This document shows positions 7,475 to 15,637 of a DNA stretch of 64,000 nt, one piece after another. The position numbers and the translations under genes were made by a program. Positions within the stretch are counted from its first letter, which is position 1, and every line of letters begins with the position of its first letter. Under the pieces are notes generated by a model, which was given only the letters and a program-made list of their open reading frames with translations, had not been told where the DNA came from and ran no database searches. This DNA comes from Bradyrhizobium sp. AZCC 1610 (GTDB lineage: Bacteria; Pseudomonadota; Alphaproteobacteria; Rhizobiales; Xanthobacteraceae), in the NCBI RefSeq assembly GCF_036924515.1, contig NZ_JAZHRR010000001.1, forward strand, positions 6,419,001-6,483,000. The letters run 5' to 3'.

Positions 7475-9060
7475 CTAATGGAATGGTCCGGCCGTGCTCC
7501 GGCCCCTGCCAGTACGAGAAACTGGCAAGGGGCGCTCAAGACGAGGAGCACGCCATGTCTCAGAAACTCAACGCAGCGATCGCCGTGATCGGCATCGATA
7601 TCGGCAAGAACTCGTTCCACCTCGTGGGTCATGATGACCGCGGCGCCATCGTGCTGCGGCAGAAGTGGTCACGCGGCCAGGTGGAAACGCGGCTCGCCAA
7701 CCTGCCGCCGTGCTTGATCGGTATGGAAGCCTGCGTCGGCGCACATCATCTCAGTCGCAGGCTCCAAATGCTTGGCCACGACGCCCGCCTGATGCCGGCG
7801 AAATACGTGCGCCCCTATTCGAAGGGACAGAAGAATGACTTCCGAGATGCAGAAGCCATCGCCGAGGCGGTGCAACGCCCGACCATGAAATTCGTCGCGA
7901 CCAAGACCGCCGATCAGCTCGACCTTCAGGCGCTGCACCGCGTCCGAGAGCGGTTGGTCGGTCAGCGGACTGGCGTCATCAATCAGATCCGTGCGTTCCT
8001 GCTGGAGCGGGGCATCGCCGTGCGGCAAGGCCTGCATTCCCTGCGATCCGAGTTGCGGGGTATCCTCGCGACGCGCACCGATGTGCTCTCGCCTCGCATG
8101 TTGCGCATCGTCGAGGATCTGGCGGGCGACTGGCGTCGGCTCGATGCGCGGATCGAGGGGCTATCTAGCGAGATCGAAACGCTGGCCCGTCAAGATCAGG
8201 CCTGCAAGCGACTGATGACGGTGCCCGGCATTGGCCCGCTTATCTCGAGCGCAATGGTGGCCGCGATCGGCACCGGAGAGGTGTTCTCGAAAGGCCGCGA
8301 CTTCGGCGCCTGGCTTGGACTGGTGCCGAAGCAGATCTCCACCGGCGACCGCACGATCCTCGGCAAGATATCAAGGCGCGGCAATCGCTACCTGCGCGCG
8401 CTGTTCGTGCAAGCCGCGTGGGTCGTGCTGGTGAGGGTCAAGTGTTTGGAGCGCTATGGCCTCAAATCTTGGATCGAAGCCGCCAAGAAACGATTGCACC
8501 ACAACGTGCTGGCGATTGCGCTCGCCAACAAGCTCGCCCGGATCGCGTGGGCGGTTCTCAACAAGGGACGCGCCTTCGAATGCGTCAAGACGGAGGAGAC
8601 GGCGTGCCGACCTGCCTGATCGTCGCGCCGTGCTCGGGGCCGTCAAGGCGCAGCCTGGCCGTGGCAGAGCAAGACGTCAGGACAGCACGACGGCCGGCCT
8701 TGACGGCCCTTGCGCGCGGCGCGTCTGCGCGCGCAGGCCGGGACGAAGGAACGACCGCCAGGCACGAACAAAGGAACAGCGCGAAGTGAGGAGCTATCGA
8801 TGACGTAACCAACATCCCTTACCCGCCGAGGTCTGCGAGAGGATGAGACGACGATGGAGGATCGGTCTTCCCGGCGCATGCGAACACTGGTGACCCAAAT
8901 GGCCCATTCGAGGCCTGTCCGCTAATCAGCTCGCATGCGCGCTGATATCCATGATGGCCCGGAGCACCACATGCTCCAATCAGAGGCCGGATACATTGAT
9001 GCAAGACCGCATCTGCCAGGTTGACGAAACCTCTTGCAACGCGCGGCCGGACCATACATT
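7475..9060 (+). mobile_element. IS110/IS1111-type insertion sequence, copy A
   Basis: The segment is nearly identical to 41313-42887, which fixes both ends. Inverted repeats ATGGTCCGGCCG (7483-7494) and CGGCCGGACCAT (9044-9055) lie a few bases inside the ends, as in the IS1111 subgroup. About 440 bp of non-coding DNA follows the transposase gene. Compared with copy B it has a 10-bp insertion near 8816 and one extra C near 7505. The right end adjoins TGGGTCAATCGCG, the start of an intergenic repeat. Confidence 0.9.
7555..8619 (+). CDS. IS110 family transposase (copy A)
   Basis: 354 residues from ATG 7555 (MSQKLNAAIAVIGIDIGKNS), with GAGGAG about 7 nt upstream. The DEDD (RuvC-like) domain shows Asp15 in GIDIGKNSFH and KNDFRDAEAIAEA; the C-terminal transposase_20 region has MTVPGIGPLISSAMVAAIG and WLGLVPKQISTGDRTILGKI. 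It differs from copy B mainly at two residues near position 44 (KWSRGQ against KRLRGQ). Enzymes of this family act by a recombinase-like mechanism and do not make classical target duplications. The reading frame is intact. Confidence 0.95.
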   Translation: MSQKLNAAIAVIGIDIGKNSFHLVGHDDRGAIVLRQKWSRGQVETRLANLPPCLIGMEACVGAHHLSRRLQMLGHDARLMPAKYVRPYSKGQKNDFRDAEAIAEAVQRPTMKFVATKTADQLDLQALHRVRERLVGQRTGVINQIRAFLLERGIAVRQGLHSLRSELRGILATRTDVLSPRMLRIVEDLAGDWRRLDARIEGLSSEIETLARQDQACKRLMTVPGIGPLISSAMVAAIGTGEVFSKGRDFGAWLGLVPKQISTGDRTILGKISRRGNRYLRALFVQAAWVVLVRVKCLERYGLKSWIEAAKKRLHHNVLAIALANKLARIAWAVLNKGRAFECVKTEETACRPA

Positions 9061-9166
9061 TGGGTCAATCGCGCTGTCCTGACGCTAGGCCGACGACTTC
9101 CGGTCTACGCAGCTAAGCAGACAATCTCAGAGCCGGTAGGCACTTCGCAAAAGTGCCATGAGCGAT
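9061..9166 (+). repeat. Intergenic repeat copy 2 (degenerate, adjoins IS110 copy A)
   Basis: Starts TGGGTCAATCGCG, then GGCCGACGACTTCCGGTCTAC and CAAAAGTGCCATGAGCG, matching the consensus with several substitutions and a short insertion. Nothing coding is supported from 9167 to 9438. Confidence 0.7.
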
Positions 9167-9438
9167 CGTCGGACGAGTGGGGAGAGTAGTCGCCTTGCGA
9201 CCTGAGGCGGTCATTGACTTAGGCTATGGAGCAGCGCTTACGCTCCGCCCAGATACCGGATCGAGCGGTCGAGAACAGCGCCTGAAGCCAATGGGCCTGA
9301 GCACCGGCGCCGCTCTGGCATCGTTGCTAAGACTGTTCGACGTTTGCAAATCCGATCGGGAGGAACCACCTCGTGTCTGTGGACGTTTCCCTGCATCCCT
9401 CATTTCGAGCGAGGGACAACCTCAAGCAGGAGGTTCAG

Positions 9439-9844
9439 ATGTCCATACGCATAGCGACGGCAGCAGCATTCGCCCTTACCTTCGCTTCGCCGGCGCTTGC
9501 TGATTGCAACCAAGAACTGAAGGCGCTCGAACAGAATGTTGTTTCCGCGGGGTCGGGCGCGAGCACGAGCGAAGCGGGTGCCGGCGACGAAGCACCAAGA
9601 GGAGCTTCTGGCCGGCAAGCAAAAGAGCGGTGAGCCTGAAACCACCGGATCAACGGCGGGAGCTGTGGAGCCCACTTCACCGCTTCACCGCATCAGGAGC
9701 AGGTTACCGGCAAACGCAGCACTCAGAGTGCCGCACATGCCAGCCAACTGATGGCCGAAGCCCGCAAGATGTCCGAGGCTGGCGGCGAACAAGGGTGCAT
9801 GAAAAAAAGTGGCAGAACTCAAGGACACCCTCGGAGTTAAGTGA
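9439..9844 (+). pseudogene. Frameshifted small secreted protein gene
   Basis: The start (ATG 9439) encodes a signal peptide, MSIRIATAAAFALTFASPAL, then ADCNQELKALEQNVV. The coding sense continues in a second frame (ATKHQEELLAGKQKS, EPETTGSTAGAVEP), a third (PHQEQVTGK, ASQLMAEARKMSEAG, EQGCMKK) and after another shift VAELKDTLGVK before TGA at 9842-9844. At least three frameshifts break a protein of about 130 residues that is otherwise typical of a short exported Bradyrhizobium family of unknown function. AGGAGG lies upstream of the ATG, so a truncated peptide may still be made. Confidence 0.75.
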
Positions 9845-10016
9845 GCGCCAGTTTTGCCGGATTATTTTCAGCCATGCCTTTGGCTGGCGCTCCCGCGGAC
9901 GCGATACCGCGGCGCATGATCAGGCGCAGCATCGTCTTGCCCGACTTACCCCACTGGAGACATTACGGGTGGTTCGCGGATGGCACTAATCTACAACTCT
10001 AGCATAGGAGAGCACC

Positions 10017-10334
10017 ATGAAGAAAATTGTCCTTTCAGTTCTTGGAGCAACCGCCCTGCTGTCGACCGCGGCGGTTGCGGCTCCCATGAACCCCGCTGCA
10101 ATCCAATCGGCTGAGGGATTGAATATCGATCAGGTTCGACTTGTGTGTAACGAATACGGACGCTGCTACCGAGTTCGCGGTCCCCGTTATATTTATGGCG
10201 ACGACGGCTATTATGTGCGTCGTAGCTATGGCTACCACGGCGGCGGCCCTGGATACTACGAGGGCGGTCCGGGTTACGGTTATTATGGCGGCGGCCCGAG
10301 CATTGGGTTCAGTTTCGGCAGCCGTGGCTGGTAA
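10017..10334 (+). CDS. Small secreted Gly/Tyr-rich protein
   Basis: 105 residues. The signal peptide MKKIVLSVLGATALLSTAAV is cleaved near VAA-P. The mature N-terminus (PAAIQSAEGLNIDQVRLVCN) is followed by CYRVRGPRYIYG and a low-complexity tail of GGGPGYYEGGPGYGYYGGGP type, ending SFGSRGW. Two cysteines (CNEYGRCYR) may form a disulfide. Such exported glycine/tyrosine-rich proteins are frequent in Bradyrhizobium and have no known function. AGGAGAG precedes the ATG and a terminator follows the stop, so it is a single-gene unit. Confidence 0.8.
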   Translation: MKKIVLSVLGATALLSTAAVAAPMNPAAIQSAEGLNIDQVRLVCNEYGRCYRVRGPRYIYGDDGYYVRRSYGYHGGGPGYYEGGPGYGYYGGGPSIGFSFGSRGW

Positions 10335-10351
10335 TAGAATAGAGAACGATT

Positions 10352-10379
10352 AGCCGCTCCTCGGGGCGGCTTTTCTTTT
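10352..10379 (+). terminator. Rho-independent terminator of the Gly/Tyr-rich protein gene
   Basis: AGCCGCTCC, loop TCG, GGGCGGCT, then TTTTCTTTT, beginning 18 nt after the stop codon. The stem has one bulged base. Confidence 0.85.
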
Positions 10380-10496
10380 GTCACCCAATGAGATGGGGCG
10401 CTGCCGCGATAGCGGTTTAGTGCAGTATAGATTTTGCGACCCAATGTTTTGCGACGGAACAGCGACCGTTCATCAAAAGGCACGACTTCCGGTATG

Positions 10497-10544
10497 GGGT
10501 CATTCGGAAGTCCGGGCGCGCAACTGGCAGTCCGCTTTACCCTC
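10497..10544 (+). repeat. Intergenic repeat copy 3, left part (split by IS1182-type element)
   Basis: GGGGTCATTCGGAAGTCCGG, then CAGTCCGCTTTACCCTC. The sequence continues perfectly at 12124 (AAGAACAGACATCGTCAG) once the IS and one copy of CCCTC are removed. Confidence 0.85.
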
Positions 10545-12118
10545 GATTGTGTTGCAAAACTCCGCTTGAGGCGACTCGCGAACCGTGATTCCGTCTGATG
10601 AGACGGCATTTGCGGGAGCGGCGGATGTTAGGGCGGCAGGAGAGCGGTCAGGGCCAGTTCTTTTATTCCTTTGATCTCGACAAGGTCGTGCCGCCGGATC
10701 ACCTGGTACGGCAAATCGACGGTTTGCTCGACCTGAGCTGGGTGCATGACGAGCTCGCCATATTCTACTCGCACACTGGTCGGCCTTCGATTGATCCAGT
10801 GCTCATGATCCGGATGCTGATTGTGGGCTACGTATTTGCGCTTCGTCCGAGCGGCGGCTCTGCGCTGAAGTTCAGGTCAATCTGGCCTACCGGTGGTTTT
10901 GCAAGCTCGGGATCGAAGACAAGATCCCTGATCATTCGGTGTTCTGCCGGGCGCTGCGCGAACGCTTCCGTGAGAGCGATGCCTTGCGCCGGGTATTCGA
11001 GGGCGTGGTGGCAATGTGCATTTCGGCGGGGCTCGTCGGAGGCGAAGCGTTCTCGATCGACGCGAGCCTGATCAAGGCGGATGTGGACAAGATGAAGCGG
11101 CTCCCCGGCGACCAGCCGATCGCATGGCCCAAGGCGGAAGAGGCCTCCCATGCGGTTCGCGAGTACATCGCTGCCCTAGATGCAAGTGGCGATGAGCACG
11201 GTGGTGAACACGGCGGCGGTTCAAATGAAGGCGGCCATCGACGCAAGCCTCCCAAGGAAGTCTCGCTCACCGACCCGCAAGCAACTTGGGTAACCAGGCC
11301 GGGCGTGGACCCATTCTTTGCTTATGATGCGAACTATCTGATCGACAACAAGGCCGGGATCATCCTCGATGCGGTAGGCACGCGCGCGAACCGGGCAGTG
11401 GAGATTGCTGTCACCCAGACCATGGTGGACCGTGTTGAACGTCGCTTCGATCTGCGGCCCCAAAGGCTCGCAGGTGACACGGCTTACGGCGCGGTCAGGC
11501 TGCTCAAATGGCTGGTGGATCGCAACATCACGCCGCACGTTCCGGTGTGGGACAAATCAGCCCGCCCCGATGGCACCTTTAGCCGAGCCGACTTCGCCTT
11601 CGACCGGAAGCGCAATGTTTACGCTTGTCCGGGTGGCGCAGAGCTGACCAGCACTGGCAACATCGATCAAGGTCACATCGTCTACTACAGGGCCAGCAAG
11701 AGCGACTGCTCTGGCTGCGCCTTGAAGCCCAAATGCACGACAGCGGTCGTGCGCAAAATTACCCGCGACCTCAACGAGGATGTGCGCGATCGTGTCCGTG
11801 CGCTGGCCAATACGGAAGCTTTCCAGCAGTCGCACCGTGAGCGCAAAAAGGTCGAGATGCGGTTTGCTCATATGAAACGCATTCTCAGGCTCGACCGGCT
11901 TCGGCTGCGAGGCCTGAATGGCGTCCGGGACGAAGTACTGCTTACAGCCATCGCGCAAAACCTGAGGCGACTGGTCAAGCTAACCTGCTGTCCCCCGCCA
12001 CCTCTGGAAGTCGCCTACTGAACACCCACAACCAACGCGGAACCATCCGAGCCAAAAGATCGCCAAAACTCAAAAGCCAAGCTTGTCCAAAGACAGAAAC
12101 GAGTTTTGCAACACAATC
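10545..12118 (+). mobile_element. IS1182-type insertion sequence with frameshifted transposase
   Basis: Terminal inverted repeats GATTGTGTTGCAAAACTC on the left and its complement (GAGTTTTGCAACACAATC) on the right. A 5-bp direct repeat CCCTC flanks it (10540-10544 and 12119-12123). It is related to but distinct from the element at 2629-4147. The transposase gene is broken, so the element needs help in trans to move. Confidence 0.9.
10625..12021 (+). pseudogene. IS1182 family transposase, inactivated by a frameshift
   Basis: The first frame (from ATG 10625, MLGRQESGQGQFFYSFDLDK) carries GRPSIDPVLMIRMLIVGYVF. Near 10845 the frame changes, and the second frame continues RRLCAEVQVNLAYRWFCKLG, then FSIDASLIKADVDK, AGDTAYGAVRLLKWL and SHRERKKVEMRFAHMKRIL to TGA at 12021. 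The joined product would be about 465 residues with all DDE residues. Only the single frameshift in the RRLC region prevents expression; a programmed shift is unlikely because no slippery sequence is evident there. Confidence 0.85.
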
Positions 12119-12180
12119 CCCTCAAGAACAGACATCGTCAGCCGGGCCTGTCAGGTCCGAAAAGTGCCACAAGCGGACTC
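12119..12180 (+). repeat. Intergenic repeat copy 3, right part
   Basis: CCCTCAAGAACAGACATCG, then GTCCGAAAAGTGCCACAAGC, the other half of the copy split by the IS. The following 12181-12439 holds no supported gene. Confidence 0.85.
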
Positions 12181-12439
12181 AGGCACTGCAGCAAGACGCT
12201 CTTGTTTTCGGCTTCGCTTTGGAGGCGATGGCCGCAGGCAGCGTGCAATGATCGGTACTTCAAGCCCTGCCAAGCGAAGGATGAGCGGGAGGACTGTTGC
12301 CAATCTGCTCACCAATCTGGCGCTCGATCCGTTTGGAAAGATCCCCGAATTCGAGTTCTGCGCCGTGCGCGCGAAGCCAGTGGGAATTAGGACGGCGGCG
12401 GAGCAGGCGACGGCCGGGATCAATCTCCTCGGACCGCTG

Positions 12440-13219
12440 TCAGTTGGCGAAAGGCGTCTGCGGCGCGATCTTGTTCTGCGCGATGATGGCTTCGGCCCGC
12501 GCGAGATTTTCCAGGAGGCGCTGGCTGGTCAAGACAAGGAAGTAATAGCCGAACTGCGGGTTTTGGAAGTAGATCTCAAGCAGCTTTTCATAGCTGATAG
12601 TCAGGACGCGGCCATCCTCGATACATTCGATCGTCGCGGTCCGGCGGTTGTCGAGCGTGAGGAAACCAAGCTCGCCCATCAAACGCCCCGGCGGAAGTTC
12701 GACGTTGATTTCGATGACCCGGAATTTGCCGGTAACGGTCAGCAGCATTTCGTTGGCTGCGTCACCCTTCTTCATCAAGATATCGCCCTTGCGATACTTG
12801 CGGTCGGTCATGAACGGCTTGAGCCACTCCATCGACATGTCGCCCTGTGTTGCGGTGCGCGCCTTCTTCACCAGCGCGAGCATTTGACGGAGACGGTAGG
12901 CATTGATGGGAATCATCAGGAGATAAAGAAGAAAGATCGTGACGGCTCCGGTGAGCGCACCGAAGATGGCGAAGAATGCGCAACCGATCATGTTCGCGAC
13001 CCGCAGCGGCACCATCGTGTGCGTCAGCAATGTAGCGACAAAGAAGATCGCGCCGACCAGGGCGAACATATTGGCAAGCGTGATGTTGTGCAGAAAGATT
13101 TCCAGCAGGCGGTTGAAGATGGCGTCCCAGGTCACGTTGTTCGGATCGAGACCCATTTGGACCAGAATCTTCGCGAACCTGAGGTTGTCGGTTGCTGCAT
13201 CGAGAATGCGGTCCAGCAT
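12440..13219 (-). CDS. Membrane protein with C-terminal cyclic nucleotide-binding domain
   Basis: 259 residues from ATG 13219 (MLDRILDAATDN...). Two membrane segments (about 46-68 and 80-108, the second FFAIFGALTGAVTIFLLYLL) are followed by a linker and a CRP-type cyclic nucleotide-binding fold (about 130-250): KYRKGDILMKKGDAANEMLL, then ELPPGRLMGELGFLTLDNRR, which contains the phosphate-binding-cassette-like GELG. The canonical R of the cAMP cassette is not obvious (NRRTATIEC may serve). An in-frame ATG at 13228 lies too close to the GGAG site. It probably senses a nucleotide or acts structurally at the inner membrane; no partner gene is adjacent. Confidence 0.8.
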   Translation of the reverse strand: MLDRILDAATDNLRFAKILVQMGLDPNNVTWDAIFNRLLEIFLHNITLANMFALVGAIFFVATLLTHTMVPLRVANMIGCAFFAIFGALTGAVTIFLLYLLMIPINAYRLRQMLALVKKARTATQGDMSMEWLKPFMTDRKYRKGDILMKKGDAANEMLLTVTGKFRVIEINVELPPGRLMGELGFLTLDNRRTATIECIEDGRVLTISYEKLLEIYFQNPQFGYYFLVLTSQRLLENLARAEAIIAQNKIAPQTPFAN

Positions 13220-13302
13220 GATGGACATATCTCCTTTGGAGCCGGTGAGGCCAGCTTACCGGAAGTGACTTTATCACAGCGCAGCAAACTTGGCCGCCCG
13301 AC

Positions 13303-13412
13303 TTCCGAGATGGGTCAATCGCGTCACTTTGGCCGTCGGCCGACTACTTCCGGTCTTCCCCTGTAAACGGACGTCGTCTGGCCAGTGAGCATGTCTCAAA
13401 AGTGCCAACAGG
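13303..13412 (+). repeat. Intergenic repeat copy 4
   Basis: GATGGGTCAATCGCGTCACT, then GTCGGCCGAC (10-bp palindrome), TACTTCCGGTCTTCCCCTG and CATGTCTCAAAAGTGCCAAC. Close to consensus. Confidence 0.85.
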
Positions 13413-13442
13413 CGACATCCCAAGCGAGGAGCGAACCGACCA

Positions 13443-13720
13443 TCAGGTCAACGGGCTGACTAGGAACTTGAAGCCGTATTTCTCAAGGATGTTCTTCGCT
13501 GCGGTCGAGCGCAGGAAGGTAAGATAGTCGGAGGTCTCCGGTTTCGCCGTCGTCGTCGCCGCGACGGGATAGATGATCGCCGGAGGGAATCGGGCGGGAA
13601 GATGCCGACGACCTTGACGCCGGGCTCGACCTTGGCGTCGGTCGAATAGACGATGCCGAGCGACGCCTCGCCGCGTGCCACCAGCGTCAGCGCGGCGCGC
13701 ATGCTGTCGGCCATCGCAAA
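13443..13720 (-). pseudogene. modA: Fragment of molybdate ABC transporter binding protein ModA
   Basis: The minus strand encodes SMRAALTLVARGEASLGIVY, STDAKVEPGVKVVGIFP and, after a frameshift near 13593, a C-terminal AAKNILEKYGFKFLVSPLT with TGA at 13443-13445. This is the last third of ModA-type periplasmic molybdate-binding proteins. The N-terminal two thirds are missing and transposase debris lies immediately upstream, so the gene was probably interrupted and then decayed. No modB or modC genes are nearby. Confidence 0.8.
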
Positions 13721-13734
13721 TCTCGATTCAGCCG

Positions 13735-13832
13735 CTTGCACGCGAGGTAGTTGGCTGCAAGCTTGTCGTAGCGAGTGGCGATGCGTCGGCAATGCTTGAT
13801 CCGATTGAAGAACCTCTCCACCAGATCTTAGG
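13735..13832 (-). pseudogene. Remnant of an IS5 family transposase C-terminus
   Basis: The minus strand reads DLVERFFNRIKHCRRIATRY followed by DKLAANYLACK. This is the conserved end of IS5-group transposases (catalytic Glu in VERFFNRIKH). Only about 33 residues remain, joined directly to the modA fragment. Confidence 0.8.
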
Positions 13833-13869
13833 CAGGGTGTCCGTAACGAGCTCCCGGATTCCATTTCCG

Positions 13870-14040
13870 GGCGGACAATTTCTTGCTCCAGCGAGAATTC
13901 GTCCTCCTTCACTTCGTACGCAAGCGCGTAGGTAGTTCTCACCATAAGCCCGCAAGCATTAATCCCTACGCGGAACGGGGCGCATTTCGCGCCACGGCGT
14001 GCTACGTACTATCCCCAGCAGGCACGTCCCGAACGACAGG
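13870..14040 (+). promoter_or_regulatory. Promoter region of the universal stress gene, diverged duplicate of 17325-17505
   Basis: About 170 bp align with the region between the MASE1 kinase and nhaD at roughly three quarters identity. Best-conserved blocks: CTCCAGCGAGAAT, CTTCGTACGCAAGCGCGTAG with the inverted repeat TACGC-AAGC-GCGTA (13917-13930), CTCACCATAAG, CCCTACG, GGCGTGCTACG and CCAGCAGGCACG. Conservation of discrete blocks outside coding sequence suggests shared regulator and promoter sites. The adjacent LuxR-type regulator is the obvious candidate; that link is inference. Confidence 0.6.
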
Positions 14041-14051
14041 AGCAGTGCGGT

Positions 14052-14948
14052 GTGAACGCGCCAAGCCGGATGAGCGGGCCAGCTAGAAAGATTCTCTTAG
14101 CGACGGATCTTAGTGCGCGCTGTGACCGCGCGCTTTGCCGAGCCGCCATGCTTGCATGGCAGTGGCAATCGTCGCTGACAGTCTTGCATGTAGTTGAAGA
14201 TCGCGACCTGAGCATCCCGGATGCAGCAGGACTGCCGTCGTGGAGGCGCTCGTCCGATCCGCTTGATGTTGCCAGAAAACACCTCCTAGCCGATGTCGAC
14301 GCACTTCCAGCGCGGCCGACCGTGCGAATCGCCGAAGGAAATCCGGTAGAAGCCATTCTGTGCAGTGCCGACGCTGAAAATTGCGACCTGATTGCGATCG
14401 GCCTCGGAAGAGACGAGTCGCTCGGACATTTCATATTGGGCCGGACCGCGGATCGGCTATTTCGTCGGTCTCGAGTGCCGCTCCTTGTTGTGAAGGACCG
14501 TCCTCGCAAGCCGTACGAAAATATTGTTTTCGCTACCGACCTCTCCGATTCCTCACGTTATGCCCTGGAAACTACCGCACGCTTTTTCTCTGGACAAAGG
14601 CTAACAATTTTTCATGCGTACCGCCCACCGTCCGAACTGATAACTGAATCGGCATTGCATCGGCAATATCGTATGGAAGTCGAGCTGGAGGTGCGGGCGT
14701 TTTTGGCAGGAGTGGACAAATCGGCGCCCGGTTGGCAACAGCCGCATGTGCTGATCGAGGATGGCGCACCAAATTTTCTGTTGCGCGACTATGTGCGAGA
14801 CAAAGAGGTAGACCTGTTAGTGCTTGGTACGCACGGGCGGAGTGCCCTCTTCGAGATGTTTCTAGGGAGCGCCGCCAAAGCAATTGTGGATGACGTACCT
14901 TGCGATGCCCTCGTTATCCGAGAACCGCGCGCAGCAGTCGAGACCTAA
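14052..14948 (+). CDS. Tandem-domain universal stress protein (UspA family)
   Basis: 298 residues from GTG 14052, with AGGAGC about 8 nt upstream (an ATG follows 18 nt later). It contains two Usp domains: residues about 12-150 (RKILLATDLSARCDRAL ... GLGRDESLGHFILGRTADRL) and about 155-290 (ENIVFATDLSDSSRYALE ... LGTHGRSALFEMFLGSAAKA). The second keeps the ATP-binding pattern G-2x-G-9x-G-S. Double Usp proteins are cytoplasmic factors induced by low oxygen or stress. Its promoter resembles that of the nearby NhaD/kinase pair, suggesting common control. Confidence 0.9.
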   Translation: MNAPSRMSGPARKILLATDLSARCDRALCRAAMLAWQWQSSLTVLHVVEDRDLSIPDAAGLPSWRRSSDPLDVARKHLLADVDALPARPTVRIAEGNPVEAILCSADAENCDLIAIGLGRDESLGHFILGRTADRLFRRSRVPLLVVKDRPRKPYENIVFATDLSDSSRYALETTARFFSGQRLTIFHAYRPPSELITESALHRQYRMEVELEVRAFLAGVDKSAPGWQQPHVLIEDGAPNFLLRDYVRDKEVDLLVLGTHGRSALFEMFLGSAAKAIVDDVPCDALVIREPRAAVET

Positions 14949-15007
14949 CAGAGTATGCTCGGAGTTGCATTTCACGGCGACCGCCTCGCCCTGAATTGCG
15001 ATGATTA

Positions 15008-15637
15008 CTACGGCCGCATAGGTGCACTCCGCCCCTGCAGGCTCATGCTCATGCGCGCCAGGTGCGACAGCGTCCGCGCGCCCATCTTCTGCAGGACAGC
15101 TGCGCGATGATGCTCGGCTGTCCTTGTGCTGATCCCGAGCTTTGTAGCGAGCAGCTTCGTCGGCATTCCTTCAGCCAGAAGCGCCATCACCTCCTGTTCG
15201 CGCGCCGTGAGCGACCGATAGCTGGCTTCAATAGCCGCATACGTTGCTTCCTCGGCAGCGATTTCGCAGACGCGGTGGTGTGCTTCCTCTAGGGTCTGAA
15301 GGAGTTCCGCCGGCTCGAACGGCTTCTCAAGAAAGTGCAATGCGCCCGCTCGCATGGCCTTGACGGCAAGCGGCACATCGCCGTGGCCAGTGATCATGAC
15401 TACGACCGGCCGGACCGGCCCCAGTTGCAGTTGGCGCACCAATTCAAGCCCGCTCATTCCGGGCAGGCGCACATCGACGAGCAGGCATATTGGCTTGGTC
15501 AACCTGACTTCCGCGAGGAACTCTTCGGCCGAGGCATAGGTGCGCGCTTCCATCCCCGCCGTATGCAACAGCACTTTGAGGGCTTCGCAGACATCGGATT
15601 CATCGTCGATGACGTGCACGACGCGCTTATGCCCCAT
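15008..15637 (-). CDS. LuxR/FixJ family response regulator
   Basis: 209 residues from ATG 15637 (MGHKRVVHVIDDESDVCEAL), with GAGG 6 nt upstream. The receiver domain has the acidic pair (IDDE), phosphoacceptor Asp in LLVDVRLPGMSGLEL, Thr in VMITGHGDVP and Lys in FLEKPFEPAEL. The C-terminal LuxR helix-turn-helix (about 143-200) reads LTAREQEVMALLAEGMPTKL, then LGISTRTAEHHRAAVLQKMG, as in FixJ and related FixLJ-class regulators. The start overlaps the end of the MASE1 kinase gene by 11 nt, so the two form a translationally coupled two-component system. Confidence 0.93.
   Translation of the reverse strand: MGHKRVVHVIDDESDVCEALKVLLHTAGMEARTYASAEEFLAEVRLTKPICLLVDVRLPGMSGLELVRQLQLGPVRPVVVMITGHGDVPLAVKAMRAGALHFLEKPFEPAELLQTLEEAHHRVCEIAAEEATYAAIEASYRSLTAREQEVMALLAEGMPTKLLATKLGISTRTAEHHRAAVLQKMGARTLSHLARMSMSLQGRSAPMRP

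Noticed and set aside
12083..13366. A 427-codon plus-strand frame
   Set aside because: It is antisense to the cyclic-nucleotide-binding membrane protein, and its translation is the low-complexity, Arg/Glu-rich type expected of a shadow.
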